The notes under the pieces: model-generated
What the model was told of the DNA's origin: nothing
The model's input: only the letters and a program-made list of their open reading frames with translations
Database searches by the model: none
NCBI RefSeq assembly: GCF_036263595.1
Contig: NZ_DATAGQ010000132.1
Span: 4,656 to 68,655, forward strand
Origin: Geminicoccus sp036263595
GTDB taxonomy: Bacteria; Pseudomonadota; Alphaproteobacteria; Geminicoccales; Geminicoccaceae
Length of the DNA: 64,000 bases
Reading direction: 5' to 3'
Program-made: the position numbers and the translations under genes
Part shown: positions 35,567 through 44,083 of the stretch, in pieces
Position numbering within the stretch: position 1 is the first letter of the stretch
Layout of the letters: each line of letters starts with the position of its first letter

Positions 35567-38395
35567 GTGCCGACGATCCAGAACTCTACCTTCCTGGACC
35601 TGACATCCCATCGTCTCACCGATGCAAAGACGGTGGTCGAGGCCTACGATCTCGATCCTGCCTCCGTGCGACCGGCGAATGCCGAGGACGGCCCACTGGC
35701 TGTGGCCCTGGTACTGGATCGCGCGCAGGATCCGACGGAACTCCTGGCGAAGAGCTGGGGTGAGCGGCAGACCGCCATCGCCGAGCTCGAAGCAGAGGAC
35801 AAGCTCTGGTCGACCTATGGCACGGATCCGGCCGTCTTCAACGAAGTCGTACAATCGCTCGAGGCAGAAGGCATCACCGTACTTGGTCCGGATGATGGCT
35901 ACGTCTCCTCTGCCGAATCCCGCACGGTATGGGTGAACGTGACGGCGGACCAGTTCGAGGCCATGTTCGGCACGCAACTCCTCATCAGCGAAGAAGCTGG
36001 GCTGGCCTTCTGGGAAGGGGCACTGGGCATGCCATCCCTTCTGGAGGGCAAGCTCGCCGCGCTCTGGCCGGACCTGCCGGTGGGACCGGCCGTAGCCCCT
36101 CTGTCCGACCGTGAGGTGACCCTTCCTCAAGGTGAGCAGAGCATCGGCAACGGCGCCAATGACGACTTCTCGCACGAGGCGACGCCGGTCCAGATCGCAG
36201 CGTTGTACGATTTTCCCTCGGTTGCCGAGGCTGTGGAGACCGGAACGATCGGGCTGATCGAGAACGTAATTGGCGATGCCCTGCCCGACGATGCGACCGA
36301 AAGCTTCCAGGAGCGCCTGGACGCCTACCGCGCAGACATCGGCATCGACACGCCCGGCACCTACTATGTCGATAACAGGGAGAACCAGGAGTACAATGAG
36401 CTGTATGGTGGTGAGCGCTCCCTGGATGTGGGCGTCCTTGCTGGCGCAGCACCGAACAGCACGATCGGGCTCTATGTCGGCTCAGGTGACGACGGCACCG
36501 TCTTCACCTCCTACCAGACGGCTATCTGGGACCAGGAGTTCGACCCGAAGATCATCTCATCCTCCTTCAGCGACCCAACAGCGCCTTCGCCTGACTCGCC
36601 CTTCCTCGCAGCCTATCGGGAACTGTTCGTTGACGCTGCCCTGCGCAACCAGTCCATCTTCTCGGCGGTGGGCGACGGTGGCTCGAGCAACGAGGTCGCG
36701 AACGGACTGACCAACGTTGATGCTGCCACGTCCAGTCCCTACGGGATTTCCGTCGGCGGCACGTCGATCAGCATGCCCGATGTGGCAGCCGCCGATGCAA
36801 CGCTGACGGCCATCGTAGCCAAGGCCGAGGCCCTCGATCCTGCGGTGCTGCAGGTGCTCGTAGCGGGCGGATTGGACAGCCTGCCGGGAAATGCACCGGA
36901 GTCCTCCATCTCAATCGAGACGGTCTGGAACCAGTACACGCTGAACGCAAACGTGCTCAACGGCAGCTACCTGTCGAACCAGACCACGTCCGGAGGCGTG
37001 GACACGACGCAGCCAACGCCCTGGTACCAGACGGCATTCGGCCTGGAGCCCACGACGGCCGATCCGCTTGCGGAAACCGGCCGAGGCGTGCCCGACGTGG
37101 CGGCACTTGCCGGTGGCAACCTGTTCTACATCGTTCCCACGTCGGCAATGGAACTTGATGGCGTGTCCGGCGGAACGAGCGCCGCAACGCCACTCTGGGC
37201 GGCACTGACGGCGCAGATCAACGCCGTCTTCGCTGATCAGGGTCTGCCGGCCGTTGGCTACATGAACGACCTGCTCTACATCGCAGCGGCGGTCGCACCT
37301 GGCTCGTTCAACGATATCGCCCTCGGCAACAACGTTTCGTCGTTCATCCATGGCGGCGAAGTCGAGGCAATGCAGGATGACGGCTCAACGGCGCCGATCA
37401 CCCCGACCGGGTTTGGCTACGAGGCGGGAAAGGGCTACGACCTGACCACCGGCCTGGGCTCGCCCAACGGCGAGTTGCTGACGCGGACGCTCACCACCAT
37501 CGCGCAGAGCCAGCTCCATTCTGACGACCCCGGCCTCGTCAGCGACAAGGGCAGTTCCGCCGCCACGCAGAGCCTCCTGTTGCAGCCGATGCTGAAAGGC
37601 GACGTCGAGATCCAGATCGATAGGTCGGGCAACTCGCTTACCTGGGTCGGCGAGGGTGGATCCGCCTATGGCTGGACCGATCAGTTTGCCCAGCAAGCGT
37701 TGCAGGCCGACTTCGATCCGGAGCTGGTCAGGCTGTTTGACGACTATGCCCAGTCACGCCCCTATCAGCTGACCGTCGGCAAAGGAGAGGAACTATCGGT
37801 CGAGATCGGCGACGACGCGACTGGGACATTCCGGGCCGACCTGACGGAGGAGTTCGGCTTTCTCGACTACGTCACGCAAGACCTGGACCAGGCACTCCAC
37901 GTTTCGCAGGCAGTCGCCGTCGCGGAGACTGCAGACGGGGCCGACGATCAGGATGCCATTGTCCGCATGCGCCAGAACGGGGAAAAGGATCTGCGAATCC
38001 TGTTCTACGAAGTGGATGACCTGACTGGCACCGTGGATGGCATCCGCCCAGGCGATGAGGCCTATGCCGACGCCGCGCTCACGACGGCTTACCGGAGCGA
38101 GGCCGGCGATAGCTGGATCGAGGGGCCGGGCTATGGCGAGTACCTGGAGACGAGCATCCTTGACGTGGATTCGGGTGACCTTGTTGCGATGTGGCTTTCG
38201 AGCGGCGCGAACGACTTCTTTGCTTTTGCCGAGGCGAACGAGAAGGTCGACGGCCAGCCGGTAACCCATCTTTGGAACTACGGCCTGAACAGCTGGGGCT
38301 GGGAGGACCTTAAGGGCGGCGGGGACTTCGACTTCAACGACCTCGTCGTCCAGCTGGACTTCGTGAACGCTTCGGGTTCGGGCTTGGTCGCGTAG
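35567..38395 (+). CDS. Sedolisin (S53) serine-carboxyl protease with DUF4114-like C-terminus
   Basis: A 942-residue protein. Residues about 1-185 are a pro-kumamolisin-type prodomain (GPDDGYVSSAESRTVWVNVTA). The catalytic domain (about 200-660) has the Glu/Asp pair in GERSLDVG (E283, D287), the oxyanion Asp in AVGDGG (D370), the nucleophile in SGGTSAATP (S538), and the calcium site in FNDIALG and GYDLTTGLGSPNG. A middle beta region follows, and the end (about 830-940) reads GGGDFDFNDLVVQLDF, the DUF4114 signature seen in secreted calcium-binding proteins. The GTG start is followed by no signal peptide, so export must use a C-terminal (type I-like) or other route. Unusually acidic composition. 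Confidence 0.88.
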   Translation: MPTIQNSTFLDLTSHRLTDAKTVVEAYDLDPASVRPANAEDGPLAVALVLDRAQDPTELLAKSWGERQTAIAELEAEDKLWSTYGTDPAVFNEVVQSLEAEGITVLGPDDGYVSSAESRTVWVNVTADQFEAMFGTQLLISEEAGLAFWEGALGMPSLLEGKLAALWPDLPVGPAVAPLSDREVTLPQGEQSIGNGANDDFSHEATPVQIAALYDFPSVAEAVETGTIGLIENVIGDALPDDATESFQERLDAYRADIGIDTPGTYYVDNRENQEYNELYGGERSLDVGVLAGAAPNSTIGLYVGSGDDGTVFTSYQTAIWDQEFDPKIISSSFSDPTAPSPDSPFLAAYRELFVDAALRNQSIFSAVGDGGSSNEVANGLTNVDAATSSPYGISVGGTSISMPDVAAADATLTAIVAKAEALDPAVLQVLVAGGLDSLPGNAPESSISIETVWNQYTLNANVLNGSYLSNQTTSGGVDTTQPTPWYQTAFGLEPTTADPLAETGRGVPDVAALAGGNLFYIVPTSAMELDGVSGGTSAATPLWAALTAQINAVFADQGLPAVGYMNDLLYIAAAVAPGSFNDIALGNNVSSFIHGGEVEAMQDDGSTAPITPTGFGYEAGKGYDLTTGLGSPNGELLTRTLTTIAQSQLHSDDPGLVSDKGSSAATQSLLLQPMLKGDVEIQIDRSGNSLTWVGEGGSAYGWTDQFAQQALQADFDPELVRLFDDYAQSRPYQLTVGKGEELSVEIGDDATGTFRADLTEEFGFLDYVTQDLDQALHVSQAVAVAETADGADDQDAIVRMRQNGEKDLRILFYEVDDLTGTVDGIRPGDEAYADAALTTAYRSEAGDSWIEGPGYGEYLETSILDVDSGDLVAMWLSSGANDFFAFAEANEKVDGQPVTHLWNYGLNSWGWEDLKGGGDFDFNDLVVQLDFVNASGSGLVA

Positions 38396-38466
38396 CGCAT
38401 GGGCGCCTCGGCTTCCGAACCAGGAGGCACTTGGCGCCTTAAATGCCCACCACGAAATGCGACCGC

Positions 38467-38500
38467 CCCAAGGCCGAATGGCATGCCGTTCGGCCTTGGG
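38467..38500. terminator. Long inverted repeat after the sedolisin gene
   Basis: CCCAAGGCCGAA at 38467-38478 pairs with TTCGGCCTTGGG at 38489-38500; the loop contains a further GGCATGCC palindrome. It lies 71 bp after the stop. There is no T run on either strand, so a factor-assisted terminator, transcript-end stabiliser or site-specific element are all possible. Confidence 0.55.
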
Positions 38501-38559
38501 AGGCGAGAGAGCGCTCGGCGGAATAGCGGCCGTATCCAACGACTGCATCAATGGTGGGC

Positions 38560-39358
38560 ATGAAAGGTGATCCGGCCGTTGTCGCTCACGCCGCCTGCAA
38601 AATCGTCGAGCGCGGGGCCAGGACCGCCACCTCACACCATGGCATGATCGAGAGCTACAAGAGCTCGCGCAAAGGGACCGGTGCCGGCCATCCCACCTCG
38701 GCAGGCACACGGCTCGATCCTCGTGCCGATCCATCGGTCCGACCAGCTCGCAGCCAAGTTCCCGTCGGACGCTGGTGCATGACGTGGCCGATCCCATATC
38801 TGGTCAACCGGCAGCCAAGAACGTCGCTTGGTGGCCGAACACAATGTTGCCACCCCACACGGCTTCACGGTCCTGCGCGACCGGCCGTCCACAATTGAAG
38901 CCGAGTACCGGACATCGGCTACTTGCAATGGAAGGCGACGGGCAGAATTGGCCTGTGAGCGCGGTGGCAGCGCTCGATCTTGCCGAGCAGATGTCGGGAT
39001 GTACTGGATACTTCGACATCCTCGCCTGTCAGGATGCCGACGTAGGTCAGCAGCGGTTGAGTCGGCAGCCATTGTACGAAGCTGGGCGGCGCACCAGCTA
39101 GCAGCATCCTTGGGTGGTCGTGGTCGTGGAGCAGCTGGCGGTGCGATCGGTCGTCCTGACCGAGGGGTTGCTGACCGCGGAGCCACCGTCTGCTCATGCT
39201 TTGGCGTGGGCGCCAGCCAGATCGCCGAGGCTGTGCTTGCCGGCTGCCACACCGTCGCGGCGGTAGGCATGGCGCTCCAGGCCGGGACCAACTGCGGCTC
39301 GTGCCGTGCCGAGATCAAGGGGATCATCGATGCATATCGTCTCCAGGCGGCCGAGTGA
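38560..39358 (+). pseudogene. nasA: Assimilatory nitrate reductase (NasA) C-terminal relic
   Basis: Pieces of NasA appear in order but in shifting frames: TSHHGM (about 38640), HGSILVPIHRSDQLAAKFPSD (38710-38770), ALVHDVADPISGQPAAKN (about 38770-38825), AEYRTSATCNGRRRAELA, and finally an intact BFD-type [2Fe-2S] domain, ATVCSCFGVGASQIAEAVL and GTNCGSCRAEIKGII, ending at a TGA at 39356-39358. The molybdopterin catalytic two thirds are absent. At least three frameshifts make it non-functional. It sits 16 bp upstream of cysG, as expected for a nitrate-assimilation locus. Confidence 0.75.
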
Positions 39359-39374
39359 TCATGCCCCGGCGCGC

Positions 39375-40802
39375 ATGGCGCCTCTCTCCGTCCTGCCGGT
39401 CTTCCTGCAGCTTCAGGGCAAGCGTGCCGTGGTCGTGGGCGGCGGCGATGCCGCCGCATGGAAGGCAGAACTGCTCGCGGCGGCCGGTGCTGTCGTCGAA
39501 GTCCATGCGAAGAAACTGAGCGACGAGTTTCGGCGGATCCTCGCCAGCACCGACACGCTAGGCAGGCTCCTGCATCGCGATGGTCCCTGGGACAATGCCT
39601 GCCTTGCCGATGCCGCCATGGTCGTGGCCGATGTCGAGACCGCGGAAGAGGCGCAGGCGATCCACCGGACCGCTCATGCCGCCGGCGTGCCGGTCAACGT
39701 GATCGACAAGCCCGAGTTCTGCGACTTCATGTTCGGCTCGATCGTCAACCGCTCGCCTGTCGTGGTCGGCATCTCCACCGGGGGTGCCGCACCGATCCTG
39801 GGCCAGGCGATCCGCCGGCGCATCGAGACGCTGCTGCCGCCGTCCCTGCAGGCATGGGCCGGGCTGGCGCAGCGGATCCGCGCCCGGCTGAACGAGCGTC
39901 TGCGACCAGGCATGCAACGCCGCAGCTTCTGGGAGGGCTTTGTCGACCGTGCGTTTGGGCCGACACCGACGCAGGCGGACGAGGCAAGCCTCGGGCGCGA
40001 CATCGACAGGATCGCTGCCGCGGACCAGCCGCGGATTGGACGGGTGACGCTGGTTGGCGCCGGTCCGGGCGATGCTGAACTCCTGACGCTCAAGGCAGTC
40101 CGTGCCCTTCAATCAGCTGACGTGATCCTGTTCGACGACCTCGTCTCCGACGAGGTCCTGGAACTGGCGCGTCGGGAGGCCAAGCGCATCATGGTCGGCA
40201 AGCGCGGCGGCCGGCCCAGCTGCAGGCAGGAGGAGATCAACGCGCTGATGCTCAAGCTGGCACATGCCGGCAAGCATGTGGTGCGGCTCAAATCAGGCGA
40301 TCCGATGATCTTCGGCCGGGCAGGCGAGGAGATCGCACAGCTCGACCGGGCAGGCATTCCGTTCGAGGTTGTTCCCGGCATCACGTCCGGCATCGCCCTT
40401 GCCTCGGCACTCGGCGTCTCGCTCACCCACCGGGACCATGCCCGGTCCGTCCGCTTCGTCACCGGCCATTCCCGCAAGGGCGGGCTGCCCGACGACATGG
40501 ACTGGCAGACGCTGGCCGATCCCTCCGTCACCACGATCTTCTACATGGCCGGCCGCACTGCCGCGCAGGTCGTGAGCGAACTGCTGGCACACGGCATGAG
40601 TGCGGGGACCCATGTTGCCGTGGCTGCCGCTCTCAGCCGGCCGAACCAGCGCCTATGGCACTGCACGCTCGGCACACTCGCTGCCACCGTGGAAGCCGTC
40701 GGCGATACCGATCCGGTGATCATCGGCATCGGCGCAGCGCTGGGTGCCAGGGTGACCGATGCCACCGAGGGCAATGGCCAGGTAGCGTTGCGCACTGCGT
40801 GA
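39375..40802 (+). CDS. cysG: Siroheme synthase CysG (dehydrogenase/chelatase + SUMT)
   Basis: A 475-residue bifunctional enzyme. The N-terminal precorrin-2 dehydrogenase/ferrochelatase (about 1-205) has LQGKRAVVVGGGDAAAWKAELL and GSIVNRSPVVVGISTGGAAPILGQ. The C-terminal uroporphyrinogen-III methyltransferase has VTLVGAGPGDAELLTLKAVR, DDLVSDEVLELARREAKRI, RLKSGDPMIFGRAGEE, GITSGIALASALGVSLTHRD and FYMAGRT. It makes siroheme for nitrite and sulfite reductases. The ATG at 39375 (MAPLSVLPVF) is the first start after the nasA relic. Its retention next to a dead nasA suggests continued need for siroheme in sulfite reduction. Confidence 0.95.
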   Translation: MAPLSVLPVFLQLQGKRAVVVGGGDAAAWKAELLAAAGAVVEVHAKKLSDEFRRILASTDTLGRLLHRDGPWDNACLADAAMVVADVETAEEAQAIHRTAHAAGVPVNVIDKPEFCDFMFGSIVNRSPVVVGISTGGAAPILGQAIRRRIETLLPPSLQAWAGLAQRIRARLNERLRPGMQRRSFWEGFVDRAFGPTPTQADEASLGRDIDRIAAADQPRIGRVTLVGAGPGDAELLTLKAVRALQSADVILFDDLVSDEVLELARREAKRIMVGKRGGRPSCRQEEINALMLKLAHAGKHVVRLKSGDPMIFGRAGEEIAQLDRAGIPFEVVPGITSGIALASALGVSLTHRDHARSVRFVTGHSRKGGLPDDMDWQTLADPSVTTIFYMAGRTAAQVVSELLAHGMSAGTHVAVAAALSRPNQRLWHCTLGTLAATVEAVGDTDPVIIGIGAALGARVTDATEGNGQVALRTA

Positions 40803-40823
40803 CGCCGCAACGGTCACGATCCG

Positions 40824-41801
40824 CTACCGTTCCTGGCCCAGCACCGCCATCGCAAGCTTCCGCCCGTCGCCGTTGGCAGCCATGGCGAAGCCAAGATGCG
40901 TCATGGAAGGACTGAGGAGCGCGCCGCCGTTCTCCGGGTTCTCCAGCCACTGGTTCGTGAAGTAGCGGATGTCGACGTCCATGGGCACCGCGCCGCAGCC
41001 CCCGCATCCTGCCGTGGACGCGCTGAACGCTGCCCAGGCTTCCTGCTGGTCGGCCGGCAGGGCCTTTGCCATGTCGTCGGGAACGAAGGTGAAGTCCCCG
41101 CTGGGATCGTCAGGAAGGAGACTCAGGGCTACCTGCGTGAGGGCGTCGCTGGCCTGCAGTGGCGGAACGCCTTGGCCGCTCCGGACCGCGTTAATCCGCT
41201 CGAGCGCCAAGTGGTCGGCTTCGTCTGGCGTGACAGCTTCCGGCTGCTCGTTCGGCTGGAGCCCGATCGGGCGTCCCGGCCCAGCGAATGTCTGCACCGC
41301 GTAGAGCTTGTCGTCCTTCGTCGCGAGGCCGAAGCCGAACTGGTTCAGGCCCTGTCTCAGGATGTTCGCCCGGTGGCCCGGGCTGTTCATCCAGCCGGTC
41401 TCCAACTCCTGGATACGCGACTGGTCGACGGGGCCGGCGCAGCCCGAGCACTGGGCCAGGTTCTCTGCGACGAGATGCCATGCTGGCCCGCCCGCGGCAG
41501 CGTAGCGATCGTCCACCATCTCTCCCTCGGGTGAGGCATGCTCGAAATAATTTCGCTCCAGCATATCATCGGCGTGATGCTGGGCGGCTTCGTTCAGGTT
41601 GGCCGAGAGCGACAGAGAGCCCAGGCCGTGGGTCTTGCGGTCTGCGTTGACTGCAGCCAGCGCCTGTTCGCGCAGACTCGGAAGATCCTCCGCCTGACCC
41701 AAATGGACGCCGCCCACCACCAACATGCACACCACTGCTGCACACCGGGCAGCATGCTGTAGACTGCTCGCCCGCAAGAACCTCACCACCATCATGACCA
41801 T
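40824..41801 (-). CDS. Secreted CAP-domain (SCP/PR1-like) protein, possibly duplicated domain
   Basis: A 325-residue exported protein. The signal peptide covers about residues 1-38 (hydrophobic VVCMLVVGGVHLG). The first CAP domain has the family's ligands: AAQHHADDM (His), YFEHASPEGE, ENLAQCSGC (Glu) and SPGHRANIL (His). A second stretch repeats the start of the domain (HLALERINAVRSGQGVPPLQ) and ends TNQWLENPENGGALLSPSMTHLGFAMA, resembling a degenerate second CAP domain without the metal-site residues. The function of bacterial CAP proteins is unclear. Divergent from the sugar ABC operon; start at 41801, with two ATGs slightly downstream as alternatives. Confidence 0.82.
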   Translation of the reverse strand: MVMMVVRFLRASSLQHAARCAAVVCMLVVGGVHLGQAEDLPSLREQALAAVNADRKTHGLGSLSLSANLNEAAQHHADDMLERNYFEHASPEGEMVDDRYAAAGGPAWHLVAENLAQCSGCAGPVDQSRIQELETGWMNSPGHRANILRQGLNQFGFGLATKDDKLYAVQTFAGPGRPIGLQPNEQPEAVTPDEADHLALERINAVRSGQGVPPLQASDALTQVALSLLPDDPSGDFTFVPDDMAKALPADQQEAWAAFSASTAGCGGCGAVPMDVDIRYFTNQWLENPENGGALLSPSMTHLGFAMAANGDGRKLAMAVLGQER

Positions 41802-41863
41802 CGTCCTGTTGTCTGGGACGATGAACGGCGGCGGCAAACGGCGGTTCTGCCTTGCGCCGCAAG

Positions 41864-41880
41864 TAACCAACCGGTTATGT
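41864..41880. promoter_or_regulatory. Candidate operator with AACCGGTT core
   Basis: TAACCAACCGGTTATGT lies 49 bp upstream of the sugar binding-protein start. Its AACCGGTT core is a perfect palindrome, and the 16-mer at 41865-41880 matches 12 of 16 positions of the perfect palindrome at 52097-52112 next to the TetR gene. It is therefore a candidate second site for that regulator. Confidence 0.4.
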
Positions 41881-41929
41881 AGCTTTACCGCACGCAGCTG
41901 CGCGACAAGATATCAGGGAGGCAAATCGG

Positions 41930-43027
41930 ATGGACTCGCTGGGCACGATTCTCGAACGCGCCAAGATGGAGCGGCGCAAACTCCTGCTCACATCGCTTGC
42001 GGGCCTGGGTGCTGCGAGCCTGACCGGCCTCGGCGGCAAGCGCGCCTTCGCGCAAAACCAGCCGCAGCTCGCCAACTCGCTGCGCTCCCTGACCAATCCC
42101 TACCATGCCTCGTTCGCCAAGGGCGGCGAGATGTTCGCACAGTCGGTGGGCGCTCCCTATGAAGTGCTCGTAACCGAGGGCAACAGCGAGAAGGGCATCG
42201 CGGACGTCCGCGCACTCCTCGCCAAGTCCGGCGGCAACTTGGCGCTGTGCATCGACCCGAACGATTCGCCGGACACCCGGATCATCGTCGAGGCCTGTGC
42301 CAAGGCCGGCGCTTCCGTCGTCACCATCTGGAACAAGCCGGCGGATCTTCATCCCTGGGACTTCGACCCCAGCTACGTCGCCCATATCAGCTTCGACGGC
42401 GCCCCGTACGGCAAGCTGATGGCCGACACGCTGATCGAGAAGATGGGCGGCTCCGGCGGCATCGTGGCACTCGGCGGCATCTTCAACAACACGCCGGCCA
42501 TCGAGCGCAAGCAGGGCCTGGACCAGGCACTGGCGGCCAACCCGAACGTGCAGCTCCTGGACTTCCAGGTGGCGGACTGGCTCGAGACCAAGTCGTTCGA
42601 GATCACCCAGGCCTGGCTCACCCGGTTCGGCTCGGAGATCAAGGGGATCTGGGCAGCCAATGACAGCATGGCGCTGGGAGCGATCGAGGCGCTCCGGGCT
42701 GAGGGCATGGCAGGCTCGATCCCCGTGACCGGCATCGACGGCATCAAGCAGGCGGTCGACGCGGTGAAGTCCGGCGAGATGGTCGGCACGGTCGACTGGG
42801 ATCCGATCTGGGTCGGCGGCATGGGGCTCTCGATTGCCTACCACGCCCATACCAAGAAGATCGATATCGCGAAGGAGCCGCACCTGCACCGCGAGTTCTA
42901 CGGAACGGGCGTGCCGGTGACCTACAAGAACGTCGACGAGTACATCAAGACCTATGTCGACAGCACGCCGACGATCGACTGGAACGACCTGTGGGGTCGG
43001 GTCTCCGGTCAGATCCGCGAGAGCTGA
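41930..43027 (+). CDS. Sugar ABC substrate-binding protein (RbsB-like)
   Basis: A 365-residue periplasmic binding protein of the ribose/galactose (Peripla_BP_4) type. It has an AGGGAGG ribosome-binding site and an N-terminal twin-arginine-like signal (MERRKLLLTSLAGLGAAS, cut near AFAQ). Mature sequence: SLTNPYHASFAKGGEMFAQ, GNSEKGIADVRALLAKSGG, IWAANDSMALGAIEALRAEG and VTGIDGIKQAVDAVKSGEMVGTV, all conserved in sugar-binding members. The ligand is undetermined. First gene of a four-gene importer; an attenuator-like hairpin follows it. Confidence 0.92.
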   Translation: MDSLGTILERAKMERRKLLLTSLAGLGAASLTGLGGKRAFAQNQPQLANSLRSLTNPYHASFAKGGEMFAQSVGAPYEVLVTEGNSEKGIADVRALLAKSGGNLALCIDPNDSPDTRIIVEACAKAGASVVTIWNKPADLHPWDFDPSYVAHISFDGAPYGKLMADTLIEKMGGSGGIVALGGIFNNTPAIERKQGLDQALAANPNVQLLDFQVADWLETKSFEITQAWLTRFGSEIKGIWAANDSMALGAIEALRAEGMAGSIPVTGIDGIKQAVDAVKSGEMVGTVDWDPIWVGGMGLSIAYHAHTKKIDIAKEPHLHREFYGTGVPVTYKNVDEYIKTYVDSTPTIDWNDLWGRVSGQIRES

Positions 43028-43032
43028 GGCCT

Positions 43033-43074
43033 CGGGCGGAGGGACTGGCTCCCTCCGTCCGCCTTCTTCGTTTT
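43033..43074 (+). terminator. Attenuator-like hairpin after the binding-protein gene
   Basis: A 12-bp stem CGGGCGGAGGGA / TCCCTCCGTCCG (43033-43044, 43050-43061; one G-T pair) with a CTGGC loop is followed by CCTTCTTCGTTTT. Located between binding protein and permease, it would give partial termination or protect the 5' message, a common way to make the binding protein in excess. Confidence 0.75.
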
Positions 43075-43099
43075 CATCTAGCTACAGGCAAAACGCGCG

Positions 43100-44083
43100 A
43101 TGGCTGCTTCCGCCGTCACCCCTGCCCCTGTCCCGTTGCTCACCCGGGTCCGGCAGTTCGTACCTGCCATCGTGCTGGTGGTCGTGTTCGCAGTGATCGG
43201 GGCGGTAGCGCCGTCGTTCCTGTCGATCGACAATCTCGTCCGCATCATGAACGCGTCGGCGATCCCCCTCTGCCTGGCGCTCGGCGCGACGTTCATTATC
43301 CTGATGGGGTCAATCGACCTGTCGGTCGAGGGCGTCGTGGCCATGGGTGCGGTGGTCGCGGCGCTGCTCGTCGCGAATGACTCGAACACCAACAATTTCA
43401 GCTTTCTAGCGATCCCGATCGTCCTTGCGATGGGTGCCGCCTTCGGCTTCGTGAACGGCTTTGTCCACGTCCGGCTGCAGATTCCCTCCTTCATGGTGAC
43501 GCTGGGGATGAGCTTCATCGCTATCGGGATCGCCACGGTGATGCTGGCCGGCGAGCGCGTGCGGATCCTCGACACCGCGTTCCGCGAGCTGGCACTGGCC
43601 AGGTTCCTGGGCCTTCCGCTCGGGATCTGGATCGCCGCTCTCGCGACGCTCGTCGCCTACATCATTCAGACCCGGACACGGCTCGGGCGCTGGATCTATG
43701 CGGTCGGCGGCGGCGAGGACATCCTGCGGCTGACCTCGGTACCGGTCGGGCGCGTCCGCATCCTGGCCTTCACGCTCGCGGGCATGTTCTACGGCCTGGG
43801 CGGCGTCCTGGCAGCAGCCCAGCTGGGCCAAGGACACGCGCTGATGGGCCAGGGCCGGCTGTTCACCACGATCACGGCCGTGGTGGTCGGCGGCACTTCG
43901 CTGATGGGTGGCCTTGGCGGTGTCCAGAACACGGTCATCGGCGTCCTGATCGTGATCGGCCTGAACAACGGCATGGTACAGATGGGTGTGCCTCCCTATG
44001 TCCAGACAGGTGTCCAGGGCATCCTGATCATCGCTGCCGTCACCATGGCGATCGACCGCAGCCGCGCACGGATCGTGAAATGA
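43100..44083 (+). CDS. Sugar ABC permease 1 (RbsC-like)
   Basis: A 327-residue permease with 8-10 TM helices. Family signatures: GATFIILMGSIDLSVEGVVAMGAV, GFVNGFVHVRLQIPSFMVTLGM and AAQLGQGHALMGQGRLFTTITAVVVGGTSLMGGLGG. Overlaps the ATPase start by 4 bp. Forms a likely heterodimer with permease 2. Confidence 0.93.
   Translation: MAASAVTPAPVPLLTRVRQFVPAIVLVVVFAVIGAVAPSFLSIDNLVRIMNASAIPLCLALGATFIILMGSIDLSVEGVVAMGAVVAALLVANDSNTNNFSFLAIPIVLAMGAAFGFVNGFVHVRLQIPSFMVTLGMSFIAIGIATVMLAGERVRILDTAFRELALARFLGLPLGIWIAALATLVAYIIQTRTRLGRWIYAVGGGEDILRLTSVPVGRVRILAFTLAGMFYGLGGVLAAAQLGQGHALMGQGRLFTTITAVVVGGTSLMGGLGGVQNTVIGVLIVIGLNNGMVQMGVPPYVQTGVQGILIIAAVTMAIDRSRARIVK

Noticed and set aside
38440..38797. Minus-strand frame antisense to the sedolisin 3' end and the nasA relic
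   Set aside because: Arg-rich shadow of two plus-strand coding regions; no motif.
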